A stretch of DNA of 64,000 nt from CBDCFT01 sp965216365 (GTDB lineage Bacteria > Pseudomonadota > Gammaproteobacteria > Arenicellales > CBDCFT01), in NCBI GenBank assembly GCA_965216365.1, contig CBDCFT010000027.1, positions 67,564-131,563 of the forward strand, given 5' to 3'. The notes beneath the pieces are model-generated. The model searched no databases and had not been told where the DNA came from. It saw only the letters and a list, made by a program, of their open reading frames with translations. The first letter of the stretch is position 1, and every line of letters starts with the position of its first letter. Positions 17,559-26,066 of the stretch are shown piece after piece. The translations under genes were made by a program, and so were the position numbers.

Positions 17559-18517
17559 TCGATCTGGTGCGTCAAGCCAAATTATCGGCTAACGGCGATC
17601 CACTGTACGGACCCAACGGTCGCCCTATGCACCATTTACTGACTGCGTCATCGCTTGTCGGCAAAGTCTGGTTGTGGCGTTATGTTATTTTTCGACGCTT
17701 CTGTCAGTTCGCAATATTGTTGTTGTTTTTCGGCAGCGCACATTGGGGTTGGGCTATTGCCAATCGACCTATATTGCTTGGAAATTTAAGTGGCTCAGAA
17801 CTTTTAGGCATTATTCCGTTAGCCGACCCATTCGCCGTACTACAAATTTTTATCTCGCAACACGTATTAGCATCCAAGGCGATTGTCGGCGCTATTATCG
17901 TGCTTGTGTTATATGCACTCATTTTTGGACGCTCGTTTTGCTCCTGGGTTTGCCCTGTCAATATGGTGACGGATCTGGCTAATTGGTTACGTTGTCGCTT
18001 ACCCGTCAAAGATCTGTTCAGGCTAAACCGCAATACGCGCTACTTTGTAGTTGTGCTAACACTGATTCTTTCGGCTATCGCCGGAGTTGCTGCATTTGAG
18101 TGGATCAGCCCTATCAGCATGTTTTATCGTGAATTAATTTTCGGACTCGGTATGGGTTGGATGGCCGTGCTCGGAATATTCGTGTTTGATCTGTTTGTCT
18201 TAAAGAACGGCTGGTGCGGCCATCTGTGTCCACTGGGTGCATTCTATGCGCTTCTTGGTGCACGTAGCGCGCAACTGAAAATCGGATTTGACGCGCAAAG
18301 CTGCACACGATGTGGCGAATGCGCAACCGTTTGTCCCGAACCTCAGGTATTAAATCTCAAGCAGGCAAGTCTCAATAATATGATCGCTTCCGGGGAATGC
18401 ACTAACTGTGGCCGTTGCACCACACTGTGTCCCGAACAAAGCCTGCGATTTGATCTGCGTTTTCTAATCACCCGACGTCAACCAAATCCCGCCACACCCA
18501 TCAGGAGGACGGCATGA
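17555..18517 (+). CDS. napH: NapH, membrane quinol dehydrogenase ferredoxin-type protein
   Basis: A 320-residue membrane protein. Four to five hydrophobic segments lie between residues about 45 and 220, with the NapH/NosR-type CxxxCP motifs CSWVCPVNMV and CGHLCPLGAFY between them. Two C-terminal [4Fe-4S] motifs follow, CTRCGECATVCP and CTNCGRCTTLCP. NapH forms the membrane half of the NapGH quinol dehydrogenase. Translation begins at GTG 17,555 inside the napG stop. napB starts at 18,514 and overlaps the napH end. Confidence 0.94.
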   Translation: MIDLVRQAKLSANGDPLYGPNGRPMHHLLTASSLVGKVWLWRYVIFRRFCQFAILLLFFGSAHWGWAIANRPILLGNLSGSELLGIIPLADPFAVLQIFISQHVLASKAIVGAIIVLVLYALIFGRSFCSWVCPVNMVTDLANWLRCRLPVKDLFRLNRNTRYFVVVLTLILSAIAGVAAFEWISPISMFYRELIFGLGMGWMAVLGIFVFDLFVLKNGWCGHLCPLGAFYALLGARSAQLKIGFDAQSCTRCGECATVCPEPQVLNLKQASLNNMIASGECTNCGRCTTLCPEQSLRFDLRFLITRRQPNPATPIRRTA

Positions 18518-18975
18518 AATACCATCGATTCGTAATTACCTTATTCGCTATCGCGTTGTCCGGAATTGTTCACGCGCAACAATCGCTGGATGATACAGAA
18601 CTGGGTTTGAGCAAATCCAGTGTATTCGATGTTCCAACACCGGAAGCGTTTTCGCATGTCGCGCTCGATCCGGAAGACAGTGATGCGTTGCCACGCTCTT
18701 TTCCCGGCGCGCCACCCCAGGTGCCGCACGAAGTGGAATCCATGCTTCCTATCGTGACCGACGACAACCAGTGTTTGGAGTGTCACGACAAACCGCAGTA
18801 TATCGGTCGAGAATCCAGTACCCGCTCGCCCATGCCTGAAAGCCACTATGCAGTCAAAGGAGAAAACAAAAAGGAGTGGCTCATGGCCGGTGCACGCTTC
18901 ACCTGTAATCAATGTCACGTACCCCAGGCCGAAGTAGGAAACCTGGTCGATAATACCTTTGAGGCTGCCGAATAA
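18514..18975 (+). CDS. napB: NapB, diheme cytochrome c subunit
   Basis: A 153-residue protein with a Sec signal (cleavage near VHAQQ). It has two heme sites, CLECH (Cys87, Cys90, His91) and CNQCH (Cys131, Cys134, His135), separated by the NapB-type SPMPESHY segment holding a distal His ligand. It transfers electrons to NapA. It overlaps napH by four bases (ATGA) and is followed almost immediately by napF. Confidence 0.95.
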   Translation: MKYHRFVITLFAIALSGIVHAQQSLDDTELGLSKSSVFDVPTPEAFSHVALDPEDSDALPRSFPGAPPQVPHEVESMLPIVTDDNQCLECHDKPQYIGRESSTRSPMPESHYAVKGENKKEWLMAGARFTCNQCHVPQAEVGNLVDNTFEAAE

Positions 18976-18978
18976 ACC

Positions 18979-19533
18979 GTGGCTTCGGTTAATACGGCTC
19001 GGCGTGGATTTTTAAACGGGCAGTTACTAACCCAATCCGGGCGTGACCGGATCGCGAACCTCCAACAAGCCTGGGGTCCTGCGCCGCCGTGTCTGTTGTC
19101 AACCGGCGTCGACGAAGCTTGTTTTGACTGCGCTCGGCCCTGCGTTGACGCCTGCCCGCGGGATATTATCCGCTTTTATCCCACCGATCACGTTAACGCC
19201 ACGCGTGCCTATCTTGATTTTACTGACGCCGGCTGCACTTTTTGCCAGGCCTGTGTTGACGTGTGCCCTGCCACACAGAATGAATCGAAGAACGCAACAA
19301 CTTTACTAGGAATGGCTTTTATCGATAACGAACGTTGTCTCGTGCCACAGGGTATTACATGCATCAGTTGCAATCACGGCTGTCCTCAACACGCTATACA
19401 GCGTTATAGACATGATATGCCGGTGGTTGACGGTGATCTTTGTACAGGATGCGGTTCGTGTGTTGGGATTTGCCCGACCCAAGCCATATCGGTAAAAGTC
19501 GTGTCCACAAGCGCGGCGCGGACAATCACATAA
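18979..19533 (+). CDS. napF: NapF, cytoplasmic ferredoxin-type Nap maturation protein
   Basis: A 184-residue protein without a leader. Three 4Fe-4S motifs are visible: CFDCARPCVDACP, CTFCQACVDVCP and CTGCGSCVGICP, plus a looser CISCNHGCP group. NapF is thought to help insert Fe-S clusters or activate NapA before export. It starts at a GTG three bases after the napB stop. It is the last gene of the nap operon; no napC, napE or napL is seen. Confidence 0.9.
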   Translation: MASVNTARRGFLNGQLLTQSGRDRIANLQQAWGPAPPCLLSTGVDEACFDCARPCVDACPRDIIRFYPTDHVNATRAYLDFTDAGCTFCQACVDVCPATQNESKNATTLLGMAFIDNERCLVPQGITCISCNHGCPQHAIQRYRHDMPVVDGDLCTGCGSCVGICPTQAISVKVVSTSAARTIT

Positions 19534-19572
19534 CTAAATGTTCTGACGACGTTTACTTCCGTCCGATACACG

Positions 19573-20271
19573 CTAGTCGAAATCGGGATTAGTCCAGTCC
19601 GGTGTCGCGAGTAATTCCGGGGGTGGTTTCAAACGGGACACATAGTCAGCGACTGCCTCAAAATCCTGCTCACTGAGTCGCTTTATTTGACTAGTCATCT
19701 CCGGGTTGGAGTTGCGGCGTTTACCATCGCGAATCCAATGCATCTGACGTAATAAATATTCATAGTGTTGGCCTTGGATACGCGGATAAAAACGTTCGTT
19801 GTCACCCTCCCCATTCATACCATGACACCTGGCACAGTTTGCGTTGTAAATTTGCTTTCCTTGATCTAAATGCGTACCTGAACCTAATCCCGGCTCGGGG
19901 TTCATGAGTAATTCCGAAATATAAGCGGTAACATCGGCGATCGCCTGTTCGCCGCCGACTTCTTCTTGTAGTGAAAATGGATACATCGCCGGGTTATCCC
20001 TGTTACCCAGACGGATGTCCGTTAATTGTTTGATTAATACGTTGCGATGCTGACCTGCAATTGTTGGAAAAGAACCATCCACCTGCCCCCAACCCTGTGG
20101 CAGGTGACAGTCAGCACAATGCCGATATATCTCCAATCCGTTGGCAAGATCGGGTTGCAAATCCATCGCCCTTTCGCGGCTGGCCTCACCTTCTAACCAC
20201 GCAGCGGCATTCATTGAAACCAGCGCCGTACACAGTAAAACGAGCGCCTGTAAAACAGCTCTAACATTCAT
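19573..20271 (-). CDS. Diheme c4-like cytochrome c
   Basis: A 232-residue protein with a Sec signal (MNVRAVLQALVLLCTALV). It has two heme sites, CADCH and CARCH, each in a c4-type context (ADCHLPQGWG, ARCHGMNGEG with IAGQ/IQGQ loops). The MNV start at 20,271 gives a normal signal peptide; an upstream start adds 23 residues that spoil it. It converges with napF and may carry electrons to nitrate reduction or to an oxidase. It is distinct from the c4-type protein at 10.4 kb. Confidence 0.85.
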   Translation of the reverse strand: MNVRAVLQALVLLCTALVSMNAAAWLEGEASRERAMDLQPDLANGLEIYRHCADCHLPQGWGQVDGSFPTIAGQHRNVLIKQLTDIRLGNRDNPAMYPFSLQEEVGGEQAIADVTAYISELLMNPEPGLGSGTHLDQGKQIYNANCARCHGMNGEGDNERFYPRIQGQHYEYLLRQMHWIRDGKRRNSNPEMTSQIKRLSEQDFEAVADYVSRLKPPPELLATPDWTNPDFD

Positions 20272-20361
20272 CTTTTCAGCTAAGGACAGCGATTCCGCAT
20301 AAGCATTAAGGATGCGATATAGAGCACTCACCTGCAACAATGCAATGAGCTAATCAATGCG

Positions 20362-21019
20362 TTACTGTGCCGGCTCCGCAACTCCATCGGTTTGCGTCGC
20401 ATCTTCCAAACCGCTTTCCGGCGTCACGGCTCCTTCGCCATCAGCATGGCCCTCGTGCTGTGGCGCTTGTCCTATTCCTGCCCAGGTATTGGGATCGAAC
20501 CAGTTAAACCCAGCACCTGTGTTGCCATAGCCCTGCGCGCCCGGAATCGCATAAGCCGCCGGATTCATCCATTGCATATAGGTGGCGGGATTCATAAATG
20601 CCATGTAATTGCCTGGATTCATCCACTGCATATAAGTCATGGGATTCATGTAAGGCGCATAGGCTGCGGGGTTCATCCATTGCATATAGGTCGAAGGGTT
20701 CATCCAAGGTCCGTAGGCTGCCGGATTCATCCATGCCATCCAGTTATTCGGATCCATGAATTGCATATAGAACTGTGGACTCATGAACTGACCGTAAGTC
20801 GCCGGGTTCATGAAAGCCGCATACGTACCCGGATTCATGAATATGGCCCAGCCACTCGGATGAGCAAGATTGAACTGCACGGGATTTGCGGCATCATGTT
20901 GTTCGTAGGTCATACTCTGGCCAGTAGCCGGGTCCGTCACCGTCCAGTGGAACGCCGACGCAGGTAGTGCCCATAACGGCAATATAGAAAACCGAAGCAA
21001 CAAATAATTTCTTAATCAT
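20362..21019 (-). pseudogene. MNP-repeat exported protein B, frameshifted in its signal peptide
   Basis: The mature part (frame open from 21,003) has eleven consecutive nonapeptides of the form MNPxxYxx[WFY], such as MNPATYMQW, MNPAAYGPW and MNPGNYMAF. It then has an NWFDPNTW motif and an acidic tail. A proper start (ATG 21,017-21,019 with AGGAGAG upstream) encodes MIKKLFVASV in another frame. Removing one T from the TTTT run near 20,990 joins it to SILPLWALPASA, restoring a good signal peptide. The gene is therefore probably an intact exported protein with a one-base error or lesion. It is a close paralog of protein C at 21.8 kb, with the same order of repeat variants. Confidence 0.78.
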
Positions 21020-21102
21020 AGTGTTCTCTCCTATGTATATGCCAGTGATTGCCCATCGCTATGCACCAGGGCATTCGCGAATATCATAGACCGAGCTAGC
21101 GG

Positions 21103-21639
21103 CTATTGTTGGGCTTCACCGGACGGCTTGAACTGCGACAACATGTGTTGTCGCATTGAATCAAACATTTCTCTTTGTTTTTCGTCCAGTACATCGACCT
21201 GTTTATTATAAGTCGCGATGGCTGTTTCAATCGATTGTCTCTGCAACTCAAATATTTCGCCGTACATAGCACCAATAGCTTGTGCATCAGGCACTTTAGC
21301 GGCGAACAAGTTGCGTAACTCATTAAACTTGTTCCCAATTTCATTCATTACCTTAACGCTTTGGGAACGTGCCTCCTGACCGATTGCCGTAATTTGTTGC
21401 TGTTGTTCCTGTGACAGATTTAACGCACTTATCGGGTTCGCTGTCTGTGGCATCATGCCTGGCATGACCGGTGCACCCATCTGAGGCACCATCATCGGAT
21501 AAGACTGCTGCGGCATCATGGGATAACCCATGGGCACTGGATACTGCGCACTCACCGTGGGTGCAACTAGTATTACTCCCAACACCGCACAACGCGCTAC
21601 GATTGAAAGAGGTTTTTTCGAGATTCGTGTATTCTTCAT
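21103..21639 (-). CDS. Spy/CpxP-like periplasmic LTxxQ-type protein with Met-rich linker
   Basis: A 178-residue protein with a Sec signal (cleavage near TVSAQ). A Met/Pro/Tyr-rich stretch follows (residues about 33-68; GYPMMPQQSYPMM). The helical C-terminal domain has LTxxQ-like motifs (LNLSQEQQQQI and LDEKQREMF), typical of Spy/CpxP family chaperones and metal-stress proteins. It sits between two MNP-repeat genes on the same strand. It may chaperone those low-complexity proteins or bind metal through the Met tract; both are guesses. Confidence 0.72.
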   Translation of the reverse strand: MKNTRISKKPLSIVARCAVLGVILVAPTVSAQYPVPMGYPMMPQQSYPMMVPQMGAPVMPGMMPQTANPISALNLSQEQQQQITAIGQEARSQSVKVMNEIGNKFNELRNLFAAKVPDAQAIGAMYGEIFELQRQSIETAIATYNKQVDVLDEKQREMFDSMRQHMLSQFKPSGEAQQ

Positions 21640-21690
21640 TTAACTACTCCTTATTCCATCCGTTTTAACGAAGCGTAATGCTTCAAAATG

Positions 21691-21724
21691 AAAAAAATAT
21701 GGACACATTGCTGTGCCCATATTT
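21691..21724 (-). terminator. Terminator after MNP-repeat protein C
   Basis: On the minus strand a 13-bp stem with a G-T pair (AAATATGGGCACA with TGTGTCCATATTT, loop GCAA) is followed by a T run. It lies 45 bases after the protein C stop codon. Confidence 0.78.
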
Positions 21725-21768
21725 GCATTGCTGTCATGTGGAACAAATTGACATCAGTAAACTCAACC

Positions 21769-22504
21769 TTAGTTTGATTGCGCTTCCTCCTCGTCAGCCT
21801 GATCCGGTTGCCCTTGGGCTAAGCCCATATTCATCCAGGTATTAGGATCAAACCAATTCATAGTACCCGAACCCGAAGCGCCCGAGTTGGCCCACGAATT
21901 GGGGTCAAACCAGTTGAACCCACCCGCACCTGACGTGTTCATGCCGGGGATTGCGTAGGCCGCCGGGTTCATCCACTGCATGTAAGTGGCTGGATTCATG
22001 TACGCCATGTAGTTACCTGGATTCATCCACTGCATATAAGTATTCGGGTTCATAAACTGCATGTACGCCATCGGATTCATCATTTGCATGTACGTTGCAG
22101 GATTCATCCATTGGCCGTAGGCCGCTGGGTTCATCCAGGCCATCCATGTTATTCGGATCCATGAACTGCATATAAAACTGCGGACTCATGAATTGACTGT
22201 ACGTAGCCGGATTCATTAATGCCGGATAGGTGGCAGGGTTCATGAACACCGTCCAACCGGAAGGATGGGCCAGATTAAACTGCGGCATTCCGCCCGGTTG
22301 CATGGGATAGCCCGTTCCCATTCCCATCCACGATGAGGGATCGAACCAGTTAAACGATCCTGAATTCGCCTGTTGACCACTGCCGCCCATCCAGGCGGAC
22401 ATATCGAATGGATTCGGAACTGCAGTTGCTTGCTGTGCCGATGCATAAGATGACAGGCCCAGACTTAAACCGAGCGCTAGCGCGATAATTGCTTTTCTAA
22501 ACAT
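21769..22504 (-). pseudogene. MNP-repeat exported protein C, one internal frameshift
   Basis: ATG at 22,504 with GGAGG upstream. A signal peptide (SYASAQQ) is followed by an NWFDPSSW motif and FNLAHPSGW, then nonapeptides MNPATYPAL, MNPATYSQF, MSPQFYMQF and MDPNN. There the frame breaks at about 22,146 because of one extra A relative to the paralog at 20.8 kb (AACATGG instead of AACTGG). The downstream frame continues WMAW, MNPAAYGQW and so on to MNPAAYAIPG, then two NWFDPN(S/T)W motifs and an acidic tail. The intact protein would be about 244 residues with eleven repeats. Both halves keep the family sequence, so an assembly error is as likely as a real lesion. Confidence 0.8.
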
Positions 22505-22615
22505 TTGTAGTACCTCCAATCAGTGGGGTTTTTGATAAAGTGAAATCCTGACCAATACTGTAACTCATTATTTACGATAATTGTAATATAATAAACTTAT
22601 TATATGTATTAAGCA

Positions 22616-22629
22616 TTGATATGGATCAA
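22616..22629. promoter_or_regulatory. FNR/ANR box upstream of MNP-repeat gene C
   Basis: TTGATATGGATCAA is an exact TTGAT-N4-ATCAA dyad, 112 bases upstream of the protein C start codon and downstream of the TlpA gene. It suggests oxygen-responsive control of this repeat protein. Confidence 0.6.
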
Positions 22630-22680
22630 GATAAGGTATTTTCTCTTACCTGAAATATGCCTTGTGTGCACTTGAAAATG

Positions 22681-23223
22681 TTAGTTGTCGACGTTAATTA
22701 CCTGTTTTAAGGTACTTATAATTGCTGGTGTATCCCAACGCCGGGCACCGTGTGCAACGTGGGTAACGCGGCCCTCCCGGTCAATCACATAAGTGCCAGG
22801 TAACCCGCGAAGCGACCAGTATTGCGAGGCCTGACTATTTCGATCCGCTAAAATAGTAAAGGTCAACGGAGTACGCATGGAAAAATAAAAATGCGCGATT
22901 TGTTCATTGGATTCGCCAATGTTGACCGCCAGAATCTCGAAATCCTCATCCTGGAGATGATTCCACAACCTTTCGAGTGAAGGCATTTCAGCGCGGCAAG
23001 GTGGACACCAGGTCGCCCAAAAGTTAATCAGCACAACCTTGCCTTTTAAGTCAGACAATCGGTGCAGTTTTCCGCCGATATCAGGCAACTCAAAATTAGG
23101 CGCTGGAGGGCGCTCAGACAACTCAGTCAATCCGCCTATATTGGCCGGGTATGTTACCGGTACGACGGCGAGGGCCAGGAAAAGAAAAGCCAAGCGGGCT
23201 GACAGTTTCAACCGAAATTGCAT
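22681..23223 (-). CDS. TlpA-like periplasmic thioredoxin
   Basis: A 180-residue protein with a Sec signal (about residues 1-26). It has a TlpA/ResA thioredoxin domain: APNFELPDIGG, then FWATWCPPCRAEMP with the redox pair Cys-Pro-Pro-Cys, and the cis-Pro loop LRGLPGTYVID. Such proteins reduce disulfides during cytochrome c maturation or protect periplasmic thiols. The many c-type cytochromes nearby fit the first role, but no ccm genes are in the window. Confidence 0.88.
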   Translation of the reverse strand: MQFRLKLSARLAFLFLALAVVPVTYPANIGGLTELSERPPAPNFELPDIGGKLHRLSDLKGKVVLINFWATWCPPCRAEMPSLERLWNHLQDEDFEILAVNIGESNEQIAHFYFSMRTPLTFTILADRNSQASQYWSLRGLPGTYVIDREGRVTHVAHGARRWDTPAIISTLKQVINVDN

Positions 23224-23317
23224 TTTATTTGTGTCAGGCTGTGGAGCTGCATTAAAACAGGTTTACGATTGGTACTCACATAGATTCTTCTTTTGACTCC
23301 ATTATCGGTAATAACCC

Positions 23318-23331
23318 TTGATTTAGGTCAA
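23318..23331. promoter_or_regulatory. FNR-like box upstream of the TlpA gene
   Basis: TTGATTTAGGTCAA differs from the FNR consensus at one position of the right arm (GTCAA instead of ATCAA). It lies about 95 bases upstream of the TlpA start codon. Confidence 0.4.
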
Positions 23332-23440
23332 CAAACAAAGGATTAAGCAACGTAAATATCTGAATTTGTTGCTCAATGAGGAAAGTTCTGGCGTCAAATG
23401 AGGTATAATCAGGTTTATATTGTAAAGGTGACTACACCGA

Positions 23441-23852
23441 TTGGAGAACGAGTTGCGGTATCGAAACAGATTTACAATTCGCGTATCAATCACACTTCTT
23501 TTCCTTGCGTGTGCAAATAGTCCTTTTGCATCCTCCGATAACTTCTCCCAGGCGAATTTTACACAAGTAAATTTTCCCCAGGTCAATTTTCCCCAAGCAA
23601 ATTTCCAACAGGGCGACATTGGAAAGTTCACAACAGCAAGACGCCGCCAACCAATTAAAAAAAGCCGATGCCCCGGCAAATTTAGGGCCAGCCGATGCCT
23701 GCTTTGAGCAAGTTCAGAGGAATCATGTGCCCCATCGCCGGACAGATACCGTTCTTTAGAGACATGCTGGGACAGATGGCGGTATGGGGCGGGTTTTCCT
23801 GTCCAATGGGTGTAACCACCCCTTCGACTGCTTCCAGCCTGCGTACAAATTA
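23441..23852 (+). pseudogene. Possible frameshifted exported NF-x-Q repeat protein
   Basis: A TTG-initiated frame gives a signal-like segment (VSITLLFLACANSPFASS) followed by pentapeptides FSQAN, FTQVN, FPQVN, FPQAN. Then the frame drifts. A shift near 23,620 gives a Gln/Ala-rich continuation ending EACFEQ-like sequence, and a third frame from about 23,712 reads RGIMCPIAGQIPFF on to a stop at about 23,852. The three pieces abut with plausible composition, suggesting one low-complexity exported protein with two frameshifts. Coding status is weak evidence only. The 240 bases after it (23,853-24,092) hold no gene I can support. Confidence 0.35.
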
Positions 23853-24092
23853 GTTCCAGCCATAGAGTCGCACCTCGCGACGCAGAAAAAACTTTATCTG
23901 ACTTAAGTTTCTCGATTTCTTAACTCGCCCCAATCGCTCGGCGTGCAAACGGCTACGCTGCGACAGTTCTTTTAGGTATACCAGCGATAAGCAATCTTTT
24001 TGACTTGCATCATAAACTTTAATTTACAATCATCGAATATAATAATACTATAAATTAGCAATTACCACCCAACGTGTACTTTAAGGAGGTGC

Positions 24093-24822
24093 ATGATGAG
24101 AACTTTCACTAGATTGAACGCAACTGTTGCAGGTCTTTTTGTGGCGTTATTCATTTCACAAACAGCTATCGCCCAAGAACAACCCGCTCAGAGTAATGAT
24201 GCTGCGGCAACGGAAAGCCAAGCCGCTCAGGGCCAAATTGCCCAAAACCAACTTTCTCAAAGTGATCGTCAATACCAGATGGAACACAAATTTGAGAAGG
24301 CCGAACAGTATTTTCTCGAGTTTAACGAAGGTGCGACATCGGAAGACTTCGAGAAACTACGCCCGTGGTTGAAACCATTCACCGATGTCGAAATCATGAT
24401 GGATATGTTTTCCGACCCACGCAAAATGGTGCAATGGATGAATGCCATCAGCGAACCGGAAGCCGTTTACTTGATGATGAAATGCTCGACCGAACCCGTT
24501 ATGTGGGACACGTGGATGGCGGGTCTGACCGATGTACCAAAAATGACGAATGCGATGTTTCGTTTTATGGATCCTAATATGTATTTCAATTGGATGACCG
24601 GTATGATGGATCCACAAGTCTATATGTCGATGCTGGCCTTAATGGACCCAAATAAGTATATCCGTTGGGCAGCGAAGTCAGTGCTAATCCAAAATTTTAT
24701 GAGCCGATGTTTGCCTTTGCCGACCCTAACTGGTATACACGCCACGATTGGAATGGATGTTTAACCCTCAAACATTCCAGCCCATGATCAACATGTTCGG
24801 CGTACCCGTACCAGCCAGTTAA
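24093..24822 (+). pseudogene. Exported Met-rich protein D (MDP/MNP type), two frameshifts near the 3' end
   Basis: Preceded by AAGGAGG. A signal peptide (cleavage near AIAQEQ) is followed by a Gln/Ala-rich linker, then PWLKPFTDVEIMMDMFSD and aromatic/Met repeats with MDPNMYFNW, MDPQVYMSM and MDPNKYIRW. The frame breaks at about 24,672 and again near 24,752; the shifted frames read NPKFYEPMFAFADPNWY and then MFNPQTFQPMINMFGVPVPAS before a stop at 24,822. These continue the same repeat style, so the original protein was about 243 residues. It is a diverged member of the MNP family. A terminator follows at 24,894. Confidence 0.75.
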
Positions 24823-24892
24823 TAACCTTAGGCAAACAGGGACGCTAACGAGATTCTCTGTTTACAACTCCTCTCCATAGCGATAGATATTC

Positions 24893-24918
24893 GGGCCTGC
24901 CTTGTGCAGGCCTTTTTG
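24893..24918 (+). terminator. Terminator after Met-rich protein D
   Basis: GGCCTGC (24,894-24,900) pairs with GCAGGCC (24,906-24,912) around the loop CTTGT, followed by five Ts. Confidence 0.85.
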
Positions 24919-25107
24919 TTTTCCCTTGCGTAATACAACGGTTCCACATAGCTAAGGGTACATAAAACCCCATAGGGGTTTTGTGTGAATGCCTTCAAAT
25001 GTACCAGCAGGGATGTCATGTTCCATGCTGTGTCATCCGACAGTCTAATTACCTGCTCTGTTGAAAAACTCCTGAGTGGTTCCACTCAGCACAAAGCGGC
25101 TAATTTG

Positions 25108-25350
25108 TTACTCATCGAGATCGGTAATATTGGGACTGCGCTCGGTCGCACTTTCGTGAAGCAGATCATCGAGATAGGTAATCAACTCAGCTTGCTTAAG
25201 CGAAGACGGAATCACTATATCAGTCGCTCGTCGTCGCTTGCCTTCATTGCCTTTATCAAACGCTATCCATTTATTGTCGATTCGTTCGATGTCTAAAAAT
25301 CGGCTGAATACATTTAGTCTGAGTCGGCTATTGGTCATGGGGAAGTACAT
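25108..25350 (-). CDS. Small conserved-looking hypothetical protein
   Basis: An 80-residue protein, compact and charged, with IERIDNKWIAFDKGNEGKRR and DIVIPSSLKQAELITYLDDLL. The pattern of a short beta-rich front and a helical end (xxELxxYLxDLLHE) resembles the small DUF7661-type proteins, but I cannot confirm this. No signal peptide. It stands alone: the preceding 280 bases hold only a terminator, and 25,351-25,642 shows no gene. Function unknown. Confidence 0.45.
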   Translation of the reverse strand: MYFPMTNSRLRLNVFSRFLDIERIDNKWIAFDKGNEGKRRRATDIVIPSSLKQAELITYLDDLLHESATERSPNITDLDE

Positions 25351-25642
25351 AATTTAACTGCAAATGAAATCAACAAAACCATCTCCTTAGCTCTGAGGGC
25401 AGAATGTATTATGCCGGATGGAATGCTTAGCCTCATCGATTTACTAATCTAGCGCTTACCGTAGCACATCGATTCCGTTTTTGTTTTTAGTCATACAAAT
25501 AGTTACCTCGTTCGACGCAATACATTGCGCCCTCAAATTTCTGCCGGAACAACACGGGTGAACAACGCTCATTTATCACAATTCGTACACAACTCGACAA
25601 ATGCGATTCGAAACTCATCGCATCCCAAGAGGGTTAGCGATG

Positions 25643-25906
25643 TTACGACTTGTATTTGTTGGCCAGACTTACTTCCAAGTGTCGCTTCTGATAGCCAATT
25701 AAGTCGACAATAGAATCATAACTCGTAGCGCTAATCGACATATCCCCTCTATCTCCCGTAAAGTGAGAAGTGCGATCTGTCCAGGCAGGGTTGATGCTCT
25801 CTCTTGAAACTACGGTAACGGTAACGTCAACTTCAATATCGATGAGAATTTTAACGATGGTACTTCCAATAAATCCGCTACCCATAACAATCAATACCTT
25901 CATCAA
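25643..25906 (-). pseudogene. Remnant of an NAD-dependent epimerase/dehydratase
   Basis: An 87-residue frame beginning MMKVLIVMGSGFIGSTIVKIL, a Rossmann GxGFIG nucleotide-binding start typical of extended short-chain dehydrogenases. It continues to SYDSIVDLIGYQKRHLE and then stops. Family members are about 300 residues, so only the first quarter remains. The following sequence on the same strand does not continue the fold in another frame as far as I can see, so this is probably a true decayed fragment. Confidence 0.5.
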
Positions 25907-26066
25907 ATACTGGAATACTTGTCAAGTATTTGATTCAAATGTTTTGTGCTCAAAAAGACTAATCGGTTTTTAAGGCTCGGTAAGTGTTCGCATTTTTTCT
26001 GATCAAGATTGCGATTTATCGTGGTTTTGAAAAGTACAATCGCAGCCAGCTATGTTTTTGTTTCAT

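Noticed and set aside
24000..24013. FNR-like TTGACTTGCATCAT upstream of Met-rich protein D
   Set aside because: Two mismatches to the consensus in an AT-rich spacer; not better than chance.
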